Of a stretch of 64,000 bases of DNA, positions 27,604 through 37,456 are shown piece after piece; position 1 is the stretch's first letter, and each line of letters starts with the position of its first letter. The stretch covers positions 1 to 64,000 of the forward strand of contig JBCBVV010000028.1 in assembly GCA_039817415.1 (NCBI GenBank), written 5' to 3'. The translations under genes and the position numbers were made by a program. The stretch comes from JALEFZ01 sp039817415. GTDB lineage: Bacteria; Bacteroidota; Bacteroidia; J057. Below the pieces are notes generated by a model. The model had not been told where the DNA came from. It was given only the letters and a program-made list of their open reading frames with translations, and searched no databases.

Positions 27604-28533
27604 ATGAAAAGAGGAAGTTTATTTAGCCTTTGGGATTCTGAAACCAAGCCGCCATTGGATTGGGGCCAAAAGGCTCTTGCTGTCCCTCGTTCTCAGCCAA
27701 GAAAGATACATGCTGTTGCACCGCTACAGAACTTTCGTATCGAGGCTGATTTTTTTGACAACAATGAACCGATTGTTCTGACCTTTGGACCTGTGCTTTC
27801 CCCACAACCTGAGGCCATGGAAGAAGAGGAAGTTCTTCCAACTAATGAGGTCCTAGCGCCAGTCATGACTGAAGATGTTCAACAAGTTGGAGAGCATGAT
27901 CATGATTCTGAAACGGTAGCATTTGAAAACCTTCCAGAAGAAACCCAAGAAGAGGGAAGTCTTTTCTCTGCGATAGTAGAAGAACCCATTCAGGACCCTT
28001 TGCAGGAGACTGAAGAAAGTAATCAAGAGGAAGCCATTGTTTCTTCCTTGGATCAAGAAATCCAAGATAATGACCTACCAGAGCTTAGCCCAACCACAGA
28101 CGAAAGCTTTGAATCACAGGATGCAGAAGAAATCCATTCGCCTCCAACCGATGAAATGATGACGGAGGAAGCTGGCCCAGTAGAAGAAAAGCATTCTACT
28201 CCAGAAGAGGGCTCAGAAGCTTCTGCAAAAGACGTATCAACTGAATCTGTTTGGGAAATCCCTCAAGAAATGGAGGAGAATGAGGTAGAAGTTGAGGGGG
28301 TAACAGAGGAAGAACAGCTCGAATCCTCCGAAGAGGAAGCGTTTGAAGAGGTGGAATCTACCCCAGAAGAGGAGGGAGAAAATCTTCCAGAAAACTCAGA
28401 GGAATCAGAGGAGGTAGATGTCGAGCGTGAAGAAGAACAAACCATCGAAGACACTTCTGAACATTCCGAAGAAAACACTGAGGAAAATATCGAACCAGAA
28501 GAAAAGCCTGAAGATGAACCTCAGATGAATTAA
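27604..28533 (+). CDS. Very acidic low-complexity protein, last gene of the unknown operon
   Basis: The 309-residue product has a compact N-terminus of about 70 residues (SLFSLWDSETKPPLDWG, then FRIEADFFDNNEPIVLTFGP) followed by about 230 residues made mostly of Glu, Asp, Ser, Pro and Thr with no stable fold expected. Such tails act as charge-rich linkers or chaperone-like binding arms in other systems. No family is recognised. It lies 79 nt after the 52-residue gene and is closed by a strong terminator at 28553-28580, which marks the end of the operon. Confidence 0.75.
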   Translation: MKRGSLFSLWDSETKPPLDWGQKALAVPRSQPRKIHAVAPLQNFRIEADFFDNNEPIVLTFGPVLSPQPEAMEEEEVLPTNEVLAPVMTEDVQQVGEHDHDSETVAFENLPEETQEEGSLFSAIVEEPIQDPLQETEESNQEEAIVSSLDQEIQDNDLPELSPTTDESFESQDAEEIHSPPTDEMMTEEAGPVEEKHSTPEEGSEASAKDVSTESVWEIPQEMEENEVEVEGVTEEEQLESSEEEAFEEVESTPEEEGENLPENSEESEEVDVEREEEQTIEDTSEHSEENTEENIEPEEKPEDEPQMN

Positions 28534-28552
28534 CAAACTATTCAGCCCAAAT

Positions 28553-28580
28553 AAAAAAGCCACCTTCTGGTGGCTTTTTT
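28553..28580 (+). terminator. Strong intrinsic terminator of the unknown operon
   Basis: AAAAAAGCCACC at 28553-28564 pairs perfectly with GGTGGCTTTTTT at 28569-28580 around a TTCT loop. It could act on both strands and also end the minus-strand gene at 28603. Confidence 0.93.
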
Positions 28581-28602
28581 ATTTCTATTTTGAATATATG
28601 CT

Positions 28603-29121
28603 TTAGTCCATCGCCCCATCAAATCCTAGATCCGCCTCTCTTACGCGTTTCTCATCGCGACGCTTGTCGATGGCCAATCGTAGCTCCTCCTTCATCTGCT
28701 TTCCTTTTTTGATAGCAGGTATGGTGAATTCCGGGTTGGATTTGTCAGAAGTCAATAGATCGATATTGGAAAGACCTACTAGCCTAAGTAAAAAAGGCTG
28801 CTTGAGCTGAAAGTCCTTTACACGGTAGAGTTCGATTTCATCCGTTTCCTTGGAGAAAACGCCTTTTTCCTCAATAATACGCTGGTCGGTTACTTCAATT
28901 TTCCAGCTTTTAAGGAGCAACCATTTCCAGAACATATACAGTAGGGGTACTCCCAACCAAATGCCAAAAATAATCCCTAGCATACTGCCAGAAAGATTCA
29001 TGCCATCCAGCACATACAAGTAAAGGGGTACTGCTGTTAGGGCTGCCAGGAGGCTCAAAATATATACTCCTGAATTGGTCCAGTGTGAAGGGGTTCCCTT
29101 CCAAATGGTTTTTTCAGTCAT
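28603..29121 (-). CDS. PH-domain (YdbS-like) membrane protein
   Basis: The 172-residue protein has two membrane segments at about residues 17-37 and 45-70, then a bacterial pleckstrin-homology domain (WKIEVTDQRIIEEKGVFSK, IELYRVKDFQLKQPFLLRL). This order is that of the bPH2/YdbS family, whose role is poorly defined and probably tied to the envelope. It is transcribed alone; its ATG at 29121 gives the full family pattern. Confidence 0.85.
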   Translation of the reverse strand: MTEKTIWKGTPSHWTNSGVYILSLLAALTAVPLYLYVLDGMNLSGSMLGIIFGIWLGVPLLYMFWKWLLLKSWKIEVTDQRIIEEKGVFSKETDEIELYRVKDFQLKQPFLLRLVGLSNIDLLTSDKSNPEFTIPAIKKGKQMKEELRLAIDKRRDEKRVREADLGFDGAMD

Positions 29122-29361
29122 GGCTTTTCGTTTCCGTCTTTGTTTCCACTAAGATGATGAAAATATGTTAAGAAAAGAATGTGATTCTATAAAAAAGAAA
29201 TAATCAATCCTGAAAAGTTGGAAGCTTTGGATGAACGGATTCACCATTTCCAAATTAAACAGAAAAACCTATTCATATAGCGTAAAAATGGCTGTTCATA
29301 TTGTGTCCTAAAGTTGTAGATTTTATGTTTTAAACATATTTCCACACAGCAGTCATCTCCC

Positions 29362-31500
29362 TTATTCCTCCAAGGAAAAAGCGATATAGGAATCTCCAGA
29401 TTGCGTTCCCAACTTCCCTCCCCCACATGCTATGACCACAAATTGTTTGCCATCTATCATATAAGTCGCTGGAGTGGCATATCCTGCAGCAGGGAGACTA
29501 AATTCCTTCAACATCTTTCCTGTACGTTTGTCAAATACACGAAACTTCTCGTCTGCTGTAGCAGCGATAAAAAGAAGATTCCCTGAAGTAACCACAGGTC
29601 CACCATAGTTTTCAATACCTGTATTGGGATGCCCTGGGATATTTAAGGAATCAATGTTGCCAAGGGGCACTTGCCAGAGGATTTCAGCCTTATTCATGTC
29701 AATGGCTGTCAATTGTCCCCATGGAGGTCGAATGATAGGGAGACCATCCTTCGCTTTGAGTTTTTGATACCCTTCGAAGAAGTAGGGATAGGGCCATACG
29801 CCTTCATTGATAAACGGTCCCTCCTGCTCAGCCTCCCCTGAAACGAAGGCAATGACCGACTCAATTTCTTGTTCGGAAAGCTTGGAAAAGGCTGGCATAA
29901 CACCTTTGCCCATTTTCAATAAGGATGCCATCTCTTCCTTGCTTCGTCTCTCTTCAACCCCAACCAAAGAAGGAACATTCCCAAAAAGTTGATTCCCCTT
30001 GAAATCTTCGGCATGGCAGCTCTGACAATTGCCCTGATAAATACTTTGTCCCAAAGAACTGGGTCTATATCGTTTCATCTTGAAATTCCAGCTCATTTCA
30101 TTGGAGTTCACATACAGAATTGATTGTTGAGGGTCATAAGCAGCCCCTCCCCACTCTCCTCCTCCATCCATGCCTGGAAAAAGGATTTTACCCTTCTCTG
30201 AAGGAGGAATAAACTCCCCGTGATCCTTGGACTTCCATATATCTTTGGCAAACGCAGCAGCTTCTTCGGATCTAATGGCCAAATCCTTTTCCGACAAAGA
30301 GGTTCTTGAAAAAGGGGGAAAAACAGTTGGATGAGGTTGAGTGGGCCAAGCTTCTTCCCCATCCAGATTTGTTGGGGGCGCTTTGACTTCTTCAATAGGG
30401 TAAATGGGATCTCCTGTTAGGCGGTCTAGAACGAATAGTCTTCCCGACTTGGTGATTTGAGCCAGTGCTTTAATCGTTTTTCCATCCTTTTGGATTTCAA
30501 TCAGATTCGGGGGTGCGGGAAGGTCTCTATCCCATAAATCATGATGTCTGCATTGGAAATGCCAAAGCCTTTCACCCGTTTCTGCTTTGATAGCAATGAT
30601 TGAATTGGCAAAAAGGTTTTCTCCTTTCCTATCGCCTCCATAGAAGTCAAATGAAGCGGAACCTGTGGGTGCATAAACAATACCCTCTTCTTCGTCCATC
30701 GAAAAGCCTGCCCACACATTGGCCCCTCCACTTTTCAGGTAGGCACTGTCCGGCCATGAATCATAGCCAAATTCTCCTGGGTGTGGAATGGTGTGAAACA
30801 TCCACTTCAACTTTCCATTCCTGACATCAAAAGCTCTGATATGACCAGGAGCATGATCTGCACCTTCTGAAACCCTTCCCCCTATGATCAACACATCCTT
30901 ATAGATAATTCCAGGTGTGTTGTTTCCATAGTAAGTCTTATCCATGTCTCTTCCGAGTCCTTCCTTGAGGTTGACTTTACCATTTACCCCAAATGAAGAA
31001 ACAGGTTTACCCTGATCGATATCAATCGCATACAAGTCAGATCCTACTGTATACAAAATCCGCTTATCGTTCCCCTTCTCCCAGTAGGTCATTCCTCTAT
31101 TGACACCCAAATTTTGTAGCTCATCGTTCCAGATAGATGGGTCAAACTTCCAACGTTCTTGACCTGTTTTCGCATCTAAGGCGAATAGTTTGAGTTTGGG
31201 AGAGGTACCATACAATACCCCATCGATGATCAAAGGATTACACTGAATTTGGGATCTATTGTCAGGATGTTTATCACCTGCATGATATTCCCAGACCTTG
31301 GTCAGTTTTGATACGTTTTGAGAATTGATCTGGGTGAAATCTTTGAATTGAGTAGACGATGGAGCCCCAAGGTAAAAAGCCCAATTTTCATCTTTTATAT
31401 GGTCTTTTGAAGAGGAAACAGAATCCTGTAAACAGCCTTGTAGCAGGAACAAGATGATGGTTCCAAAGAGGAGAAGATACCTTTGAATAGTAGTCAGCAT
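29362..31500 (-). CDS. Lipoprotein PQQ-type dehydrogenase with inserted cytochrome c domain
   Basis: ATG at 31500 is preferred to a start at 31617 because it yields a lipoprotein signal (ILFLLQGC, Cys about residue 23). The 712-residue protein has an eight-bladed PQQ propeller of the glucose/alcohol dehydrogenase type (LTKVWEYHAGD, IYAPTGSASFDFYGGDR-like segments, WQVPLG, GGGKLGTQSGD near the end). A cytochrome c domain is inserted near residues 480-560 with haem motif CQSCH at 492-496. It would oxidise a sugar or alcohol in the periplasm, passing electrons through PQQ to haem. The MFS gene lies 155 nt upstream on the same strand. The substrate is not determined. Confidence 0.88.
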   Translation of the reverse strand: MLTTIQRYLLLFGTIILFLLQGCLQDSVSSSKDHIKDENWAFYLGAPSSTQFKDFTQINSQNVSKLTKVWEYHAGDKHPDNRSQIQCNPLIIDGVLYGTSPKLKLFALDAKTGQERWKFDPSIWNDELQNLGVNRGMTYWEKGNDKRILYTVGSDLYAIDIDQGKPVSSFGVNGKVNLKEGLGRDMDKTYYGNNTPGIIYKDVLIIGGRVSEGADHAPGHIRAFDVRNGKLKWMFHTIPHPGEFGYDSWPDSAYLKSGGANVWAGFSMDEEEGIVYAPTGSASFDFYGGDRKGENLFANSIIAIKAETGERLWHFQCRHHDLWDRDLPAPPNLIEIQKDGKTIKALAQITKSGRLFVLDRLTGDPIYPIEEVKAPPTNLDGEEAWPTQPHPTVFPPFSRTSLSEKDLAIRSEEAAAFAKDIWKSKDHGEFIPPSEKGKILFPGMDGGGEWGGAAYDPQQSILYVNSNEMSWNFKMKRYRPSSLGQSIYQGNCQSCHAEDFKGNQLFGNVPSLVGVEERRSKEEMASLLKMGKGVMPAFSKLSEQEIESVIAFVSGEAEQEGPFINEGVWPYPYFFEGYQKLKAKDGLPIIRPPWGQLTAIDMNKAEILWQVPLGNIDSLNIPGHPNTGIENYGGPVVTSGNLLFIAATADEKFRVFDKRTGKMLKEFSLPAAGYATPATYMIDGKQFVVIACGGGKLGTQSGDSYIAFSLEE

Positions 31501-31655
31501 GGCAAGTAGGTGTAGATGGGTATTTAATTCAGTCTTTAAGATAAGGAAATTCTTATGTAAGATTAACAGATGAAGGAGGCTAAGGGAAAACAAGAGATCA
31601 AAAAAAGTGGCCCACAAGGTAATGCTTATGGACCACTTGATAATTTCTTTAGGAA

Positions 31656-33239
31656 TTAGTGTTGTTTTTCTACCTCCACTTCATTCCCATTTTCATCTAG
31701 CAGAATGGGCTTGTACCCTCCTCTCGATCGGAAGTAAAGAATCAGTCCGATGTAGACCACCAACATAAAGACAGGAAAGAGGGCCACAGTTGCCAGTGCG
31801 CTCTTGTTTGACTCAGCTTGAATGTTGTCAATGGTAGCCTTATCAGCTTCTGGTGCTTGGCTGTATTTATCCTGATCAAGGGCTTGGTATTTTCCAAAGA
31901 TTCCTCTTTTCTCTAGTCCCATATAGGTCTCTTGGATAGCGGTTCCGTTAGCGGCATCGTAGGCTTCCGCTCCATTGTAAGTAGCATTGTCTTGAATATT
32001 TCCTAAGAAAACCGACCCAACGATACCTACTCCCAGAAGGCCGATAGCAGAGATACCATTTAGTGTCAAAGCACCTCCTTTAGGGAATCTTTCTGCCACA
32101 ACCCCCAACATAGTAGGCCAGAAAAAGGTCTTTCCTACACCATATAAAGTGGCTGCCGCCAAGATTACAGCTCCTGTTGCTTTGGAAAGGAAGATCAGAC
32201 CACCTGCTGCAACCAAAGCCGAAATAGCCAACAATCCAAGGGGAGACAATCTATGTACAAGAGGTCCTGCGAAGAATCTCAGAACGGCCATGATAGCAGA
32301 TGTATAGATCAACAACCACAAGGAGTCCATTCCTAATTTGGCAAACTCAGGCTCCATCAATGACGTGATCCAGCTATCAGTCCCCAACTCCGTAGTTGCC
32401 AATGGAATCATCACAATAACAAGAATCAAGAAGATGGGATTCCCTAATGAGCGAGCAAAATAGGCGTAGACCGCAGTCAAGACTACAACTGTACCTATGA
32501 TAATCGTACTACTCAGTCCAAGGTGGGTTCCTAACTCGGCGGATATCAATGCGATGACAATCAAGGCACCAATGATTCCAAATTCCTTGAGCATTTCTTG
32601 ATAGGGCACTCCTGCCTCAACTCGCTCATCAACAGGAAATTTAGACCTGATTAGCATCACGAAATAAGCTACAGCAGGAATAAAGATCAAGGCTACTTTC
32701 AGTTGCCATAACCAACTCATACTTTCAGCTGTTTGGTCGCCAGCGAAAATGCCATCTAGACCAATTACCAAAACTCCCCCAAAAACCATCCCTACAGGCC
32801 AAGATGCATGAAGAATTGTGAGCCACTTCGTTTTTTCAGTTTTGAATAAGGATGCAACCGCAGGATTGATGTAAGCCTCCACAGTTCCTTGTGCAAGGGC
32901 CATACAGAAAGTAGCCACATAGAGAGTGGTATAGTCCTTGGCAAAAATTGTCATGATAGCCCCTACCATATGGCAGACAAAGCCAAATATCATGGCATTC
33001 TTATAGCCAACTCTGTCCACTACCAGTGAAAAAAGGACCATAGAAATAGCAGCTGGCCATAATCCAACTCCAAAAATTTCACCTTTTTGAGTAGAAGAAA
33101 GGTTAAATTCAGAACCCCATTCTCCAATAATCTGCGCACGTACAACAAAGCCAACCCCGGCCGCCATAAGGGCCAGGAAGCACCCCCAAAAGAGAATTAA
33201 ATCGTTGGATCTGCTACTCGCTGTTTGTTGGTTATCCAT
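31656..33239 (-). CDS. MFS transporter
   Basis: The 527-residue protein has about 12 membrane helices with MFS features (the VVDRVGYKNAMIFGF loop between helices 2 and 3 and a long central loop). It carries a soluble insert of about 70 residues near the C-terminus (about 425-490), which is unusual. It lies upstream of the PQQ dehydrogenase gene on the same strand and may import the substrate or product of that enzyme. The specific cargo is unknown. Confidence 0.85.
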   Translation of the reverse strand: MDNQQTASSRSNDLILFWGCFLALMAAGVGFVVRAQIIGEWGSEFNLSSTQKGEIFGVGLWPAAISMVLFSLVVDRVGYKNAMIFGFVCHMVGAIMTIFAKDYTTLYVATFCMALAQGTVEAYINPAVASLFKTEKTKWLTILHASWPVGMVFGGVLVIGLDGIFAGDQTAESMSWLWQLKVALIFIPAVAYFVMLIRSKFPVDERVEAGVPYQEMLKEFGIIGALIVIALISAELGTHLGLSSTIIIGTVVVLTAVYAYFARSLGNPIFLILVIVMIPLATTELGTDSWITSLMEPEFAKLGMDSLWLLIYTSAIMAVLRFFAGPLVHRLSPLGLLAISALVAAGGLIFLSKATGAVILAAATLYGVGKTFFWPTMLGVVAERFPKGGALTLNGISAIGLLGVGIVGSVFLGNIQDNATYNGAEAYDAANGTAIQETYMGLEKRGIFGKYQALDQDKYSQAPEADKATIDNIQAESNKSALATVALFPVFMLVVYIGLILYFRSRGGYKPILLDENGNEVEVEKQH

Positions 33240-33549
33240 ATAGTAGTAGTTATAAGTGATGTAGTTTTAGACGCTAGTTCATGACGAAGAATGGCAAATT
33301 AAATAAGCACACCTTCACATATGAACCTATATAAAAGACAATATAGATAAACCTTCAGATTTACGGAATAAATTAAAGTACATTTTACACCATCCTTGTG
33401 GAAATAACTCATTCAGGCTGACCTTGGAATAGTCATTCATCAAATAATTCAATATTGGGCATGTTATACCTTCAAAAGAATTAATTATTGGCATAGATAG
33501 ACTTTGATCAAATTTGCAGAGTTAGCTACAACATAGGATCCTCAAGAAT
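33240..33549. other. Divergent intergenic spacer
   Basis: This 310-bp AT-rich spacer separates the MFS gene (minus strand) from the FIST gene (plus strand) and should hold both promoters. I see no RNA gene, repeat or clear operator in it. Confidence 0.5.
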
Positions 33550-34665
33550 ATGCCTTACTGCCCACCCAAGATTGAAGAAATTGTATCTACTGCTCTACAG
33601 CTTGCCGGAGAAGATCAACACACCTGTATGATCTTTCTTGCCGAAAATGATATGCCAGATGTAGGACAATTGATGTCTGCACTAAATGAAAAGGGAATCA
33701 GATTTTTCGGAGGGATTTTTCCAGGTATCATTTTCGATACCGACAAGAAAAATGAAGGAGCAGTCCTTTTCTCCATCCCTTCGACAGCAAGTATACACTT
33801 AGTAACAGGTTTAGAGCAGGACAATTTTGATTTAGGGCATTTACCTGTTCCACAAACCTCTCACAAGGAAACTGCTCTTATATTGGTTGATGGTTTGACT
33901 GCTCATATTGCGGACTTTCTAATTCAGCTCCACAATCTATTTGGCCATAAGGTTGATTTTTTTGGAGGTGGTGCGGGTTCACTTAGTCTTCAGCAAATGC
34001 CATGTTTATTTGACAACAAAGGCATATATCAAGATGCGGCCTTGGTGGCCTTTATTCCTTCTGAGATCAAATTAGGGGTACGACACGGCTGGAAAAAAAT
34101 CATGGGTCCCTTGATTGCCACCAAAACCCACAAGAATATCATTGTTGAGCTCAACTGGCAGAATGCTTTTGAAGTTTACAAGGAGGTGGTTGAAGCTGAT
34201 TCAAAGGAAAAATTTAACGGAGACAACTTTTTCGACATTGCAAAGGGATATCCTTTTGGCATTTACAAAGAAGGGGAGGAAGATATCGTAAGAGATCCCA
34301 TTACGGTGAATGACAAAGGAGAATTGACTTGTGTAGGGGAAGTACCCGAAAATACAGTGTTAAATATCCTGAAAGGAGAACCCGAAAACCTGATTCATTC
34401 AGCGGCCTTGGCAACGTCTGATTCTCTAGCGCAATTGCAAGGAAAAAAAGCTACTCCTATCCTCATTGACTGTATTTCTAGGGTCCTGTTCCTAGAGGAC
34501 CGTTTTTCAGAAGAGCTGCAAGCCATGAAGGATAGTCTCACACACCTAGAGGGAGAAATTCCTCAAGGGGCCTTAACATTGGGGGAAATATCCTCCTATG
34601 GAGAGGGGTTTGTTGATTTCTTCAATAAGACATTTGTATTGGGCCTGCTAGAAAAACAAGTATGA
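33550..34665 (+). CDS. FIST-domain sensor protein
   Basis: The 371-residue protein has a FIST N domain (GGIFPGIIF, VDFFGGGAGSLSL) followed by a FIST C domain (ECxxR-like ending LIDCISRVLFLEDRF, then GEISSYGEGFVDFFNKT). FIST domains bind small ligands such as amino acids and feed two-component signalling. Its stop overlaps the start of the histidine kinase gene (ATGA), so the two are translationally coupled and form a sensor-kinase pair in the cytoplasm. Confidence 0.9.
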   Translation: MPYCPPKIEEIVSTALQLAGEDQHTCMIFLAENDMPDVGQLMSALNEKGIRFFGGIFPGIIFDTDKKNEGAVLFSIPSTASIHLVTGLEQDNFDLGHLPVPQTSHKETALILVDGLTAHIADFLIQLHNLFGHKVDFFGGGAGSLSLQQMPCLFDNKGIYQDAALVAFIPSEIKLGVRHGWKKIMGPLIATKTHKNIIVELNWQNAFEVYKEVVEADSKEKFNGDNFFDIAKGYPFGIYKEGEEDIVRDPITVNDKGELTCVGEVPENTVLNILKGEPENLIHSAALATSDSLAQLQGKKATPILIDCISRVLFLEDRFSEELQAMKDSLTHLEGEIPQGALTLGEISSYGEGFVDFFNKTFVLGLLEKQV

Positions 34666-36770
34666 TCAATCCAGAAATTATTCAGGATATATCACTACTC
34701 TACGAACTGGCCCTTTCCGTAGGGAATTCTTTAGACCTTCAAAAGAATTGTACAGCCTTTCTCTCCATTCTCATGAGGAGAAAAGACTTGTCTTTTGCTT
34801 CCTTATGGTTAAACACCAATAGTTTACCTGAAGCCATGGAAGAAGCCGGCTTCAGGGCAGTTTTTGCCCATCCTGGATTTAGGATGATAGATACATTTAT
34901 ACCAGCATCTCACCCCCTCATTCCCCGTCTTGGGGAAAAGAACATTCTTCTATTTGATCTAGGAAGTGAAGACATTCAAGAGCTTATCTGGGAGAAGGAT
35001 ATTCCTGAAAGTGGGACCTTATGTGTGTTTAAACTAGGTGAATTGGGCTTTCTAAAAATGTATGCTTTCCATCACAAAGAGTCGATTCGTTACCAACAAT
35101 GGTATAAACTTAGCAACGTCATGGAGCAATTCAAGCAATCGATCCGTGCTTGTTTGTCCCAAGAGAAATTGATCAAGGAAATAGAAGAAAGAAGACTCAT
35201 TGAGAAGCAACTTCGCGAATCTAAAGAAATAGAGGAGCAGTTTTTTGCAAACATGAGCCATGAGATCAGAACCCCCATAAATGGAATGCTAGGGATGATG
35301 AATCTTATGCTGGCAACGGACTTAACCCCTGAACAAAGGCAGTACATCAGCAACATGAAGCTATCAGGGAAGACCCTGTTAGCCATCCTGAATGACATCC
35401 TTGACTACTCAAAAATCCAGCAAGGGAAAATTGGCCTCGAAACTATCCGCTTTGACCTATTGGCACAGATTCAATCCGTACAAGCCGCTGCCCAAGGTCG
35501 GGCAAGCGGGAAAAAACTTGATATCATATTAGAGGTTGGGGAAGGAACTCCTCAATTTGTCAAGGGGGATCCTGTTCGATTCGATCAAATTCTAAATAAC
35601 CTGGTCAGTAATGCGATCAAGTTTACCAATGAGGGTAGCATCAAAATTCAAACAGAGGTATTACAAAAAAAAGATAAACAGGTCAGGCTGAAGTTTTTGG
35701 TAACGGATACGGGTATTGGAATATCTGAGGATAAGCTGACAAGCATTTTCTCCAATTTCGTTCAGGCAGAGCAGGATACTACCAGAAAATATGGCGGAAC
35801 GGGGCTTGGTTTGGCCATTGTCAAACAATTGGTTGAGATCATGGGGGGAAGCATTGCTGTTGAATCTCAGTTGGGCGAAGGCTCGACCTTTTCTTTTGTC
35901 CTTTCTTATGAACTTCCTCTCAACCAGACTGTCCAGAAAAAGAAAAAGGATATCAAAGAAACCCTTTCCAATAAGGCCTTGAAAGGTTATAAGATTCTGA
36001 TTGTGGAAGACACAAAAATGAATCAAAAGGTCGCTAGCATGATGTTACACCGTTGGGGGGCAGAATGGAAAATTGCCGAGAATGGTCTAGAAGCCTTTGA
36101 GATGTGTAAGGAGGAAGATTTTGACCTGATCCTTATGGATTTGCAGATGCCTGTCATGTCTGGTTTTGAAGCAAGCAAAAAAATCCGAGCGGAACTCCAA
36201 GCTCCCATTTCCAAAGTACCTATCATCGCTCTCACCGCTGCCCTAAGAGATTATGTAAAGGAAAATGTTCTGGATTCAGGCATGGACTCCTATATCATCA
36301 AACCCTTTGAACCAGATAATTTGCTGGCAGTCATTCGATTCTATATCCAGAAACGTAGCGGCATGGCGGCTCCACTAGAAAAAGAGGAAAAGATTACCTT
36401 ACGGAAAATTGGGATTGATACCTCTTATTTACAAGAAATTGCCCAAGGAGATCATAAGTTTGTGAGGGATATGCTTGAGCTATTCAAGGATCAGGCCCCC
36501 TTTGAACTCAAAAATTTACATAAACACCTAGAGGAAAAAGATTGGCATATTGTTGGGCAACAGGCTCATAAGCTCAAATATCCATACGCAGCCGTGGGAA
36601 GGAATGATCTTCGATTGGTTCTTGCAGGAATTGAAGGAGAAACATCTACTATCAATCCATCCTATGACAAAATCAAAGATGATTTTGAACTCATTCAGCA
36701 ACATACCGAGAAGATCTTAAAAGAAATTGAAGAGTGGTTTGCTAACCACCCTTCCCCTGTTTCAGAATAA
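34662..36770 (+). CDS. Hybrid sensor histidine kinase with receiver and Hpt domains
   Basis: The 702-residue protein lacks membrane segments. An N-terminal GAF-like part (about residues 10-165) is followed by a coiled coil, a HisKA domain with His200 (FFANMSHEIRTPINGM), an ATPase domain (VSNAIKFTNEGSI, VTDTGIGI, GGTGLGLAIVKQL), a receiver with Asp493 (LILMDLQMPVMSG), and an Hpt domain with His636 (QAHKLKYPY). This gives a full H-D-H phosphorelay in one chain. Its start overlaps the FIST gene, which probably provides the signal. The final receiver may be the small protein encoded nearby at 36835-37221, on the other strand; that is inference. Confidence 0.93.
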   Translation: MINPEIIQDISLLYELALSVGNSLDLQKNCTAFLSILMRRKDLSFASLWLNTNSLPEAMEEAGFRAVFAHPGFRMIDTFIPASHPLIPRLGEKNILLFDLGSEDIQELIWEKDIPESGTLCVFKLGELGFLKMYAFHHKESIRYQQWYKLSNVMEQFKQSIRACLSQEKLIKEIEERRLIEKQLRESKEIEEQFFANMSHEIRTPINGMLGMMNLMLATDLTPEQRQYISNMKLSGKTLLAILNDILDYSKIQQGKIGLETIRFDLLAQIQSVQAAAQGRASGKKLDIILEVGEGTPQFVKGDPVRFDQILNNLVSNAIKFTNEGSIKIQTEVLQKKDKQVRLKFLVTDTGIGISEDKLTSIFSNFVQAEQDTTRKYGGTGLGLAIVKQLVEIMGGSIAVESQLGEGSTFSFVLSYELPLNQTVQKKKKDIKETLSNKALKGYKILIVEDTKMNQKVASMMLHRWGAEWKIAENGLEAFEMCKEEDFDLILMDLQMPVMSGFEASKKIRAELQAPISKVPIIALTAALRDYVKENVLDSGMDSYIIKPFEPDNLLAVIRFYIQKRSGMAAPLEKEEKITLRKIGIDTSYLQEIAQGDHKFVRDMLELFKDQAPFELKNLHKHLEEKDWHIVGQQAHKLKYPYAAVGRNDLRLVLAGIEGETSTINPSYDKIKDDFELIQQHTEKILKEIEEWFANHPSPVSE

Positions 36771-36834
36771 TTTCATTAAGTGATAGCTTCACCCTTTTCT
36801 CCTCATTTCCTTCTACCTGATGGAAATGGCCTCC

Positions 36835-37221
36835 TCAGACATTATTGTACATACGGGCTATTTCGCGGTCCCAATCCTCTATGTCAAACATCTTTTCAAG
36901 AATGGCATCGACATGAAGTTTCTCTCTAAATTCCCTTAAATGGTATCGCTCCCCACTCATCAGAACATAAAAATAATGTTCCTTCCCGTAGGTCTTTCGA
37001 ATCATTTGTATCACATCAGAGCCTAGCTCGCTATCTAAATTAAGGTCGCATAGTACAATTAAGGGTACCATGGCAGGATTCTCACGCTCAGCAAGTAAGT
37101 TCATGGCTTCACTTCCTGAGCTACATTCCAAAATTACTCCCGTTTGAGAGTGGCGTTCCAGCATCATCTTGATAATGACCCGGTCGCTTGTGCTGTTATC
37201 AATGACCAGAATATCAAACAT
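36835..37221 (-). CDS. Single-domain response regulator
   Basis: The 128-residue protein is a lone receiver domain. The phosphoacceptor is Asp59 in VLCDLNL; the acidic pair is Asp8-Asn9 rather than two acids; the switch residue is Ser89 and the conserved Lys is Lys110. No output domain is present, so it would work by protein contact, for example as a relay partner of the Hpt domain of the kinase encoded convergently 64 bp away. Confidence 0.85.
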   Translation of the reverse strand: MFDILVIDNSTSDRVIIKMMLERHSQTGVILECSSGSEAMNLLAERENPAMVPLIVLCDLNLDSELGSDVIQMIRKTYGKEHYFYVLMSGERYHLREFREKLHVDAILEKMFDIEDWDREIARMYNNV

Positions 37222-37456
37222 ATCGCGTATATCGAGATATTAGTAAGAAGGGGGATACGCCACTTGGTCACTTCCATTTTCGAAATAAATCTCTTTCGAC
37301 GACAAAAAATGGCTCTTGTGCAACTTTGCCTCATCCCTAAGTTGCCTACCTCCTGTTTTCAGATACCGTTCAAACTTGATGCAGATTCAGTTTTTTTCCT
37401 TTCTTTCCAGCAATTAACCTTTGATTACGTCTAGCTAAATAAAAACACTCACTCAC

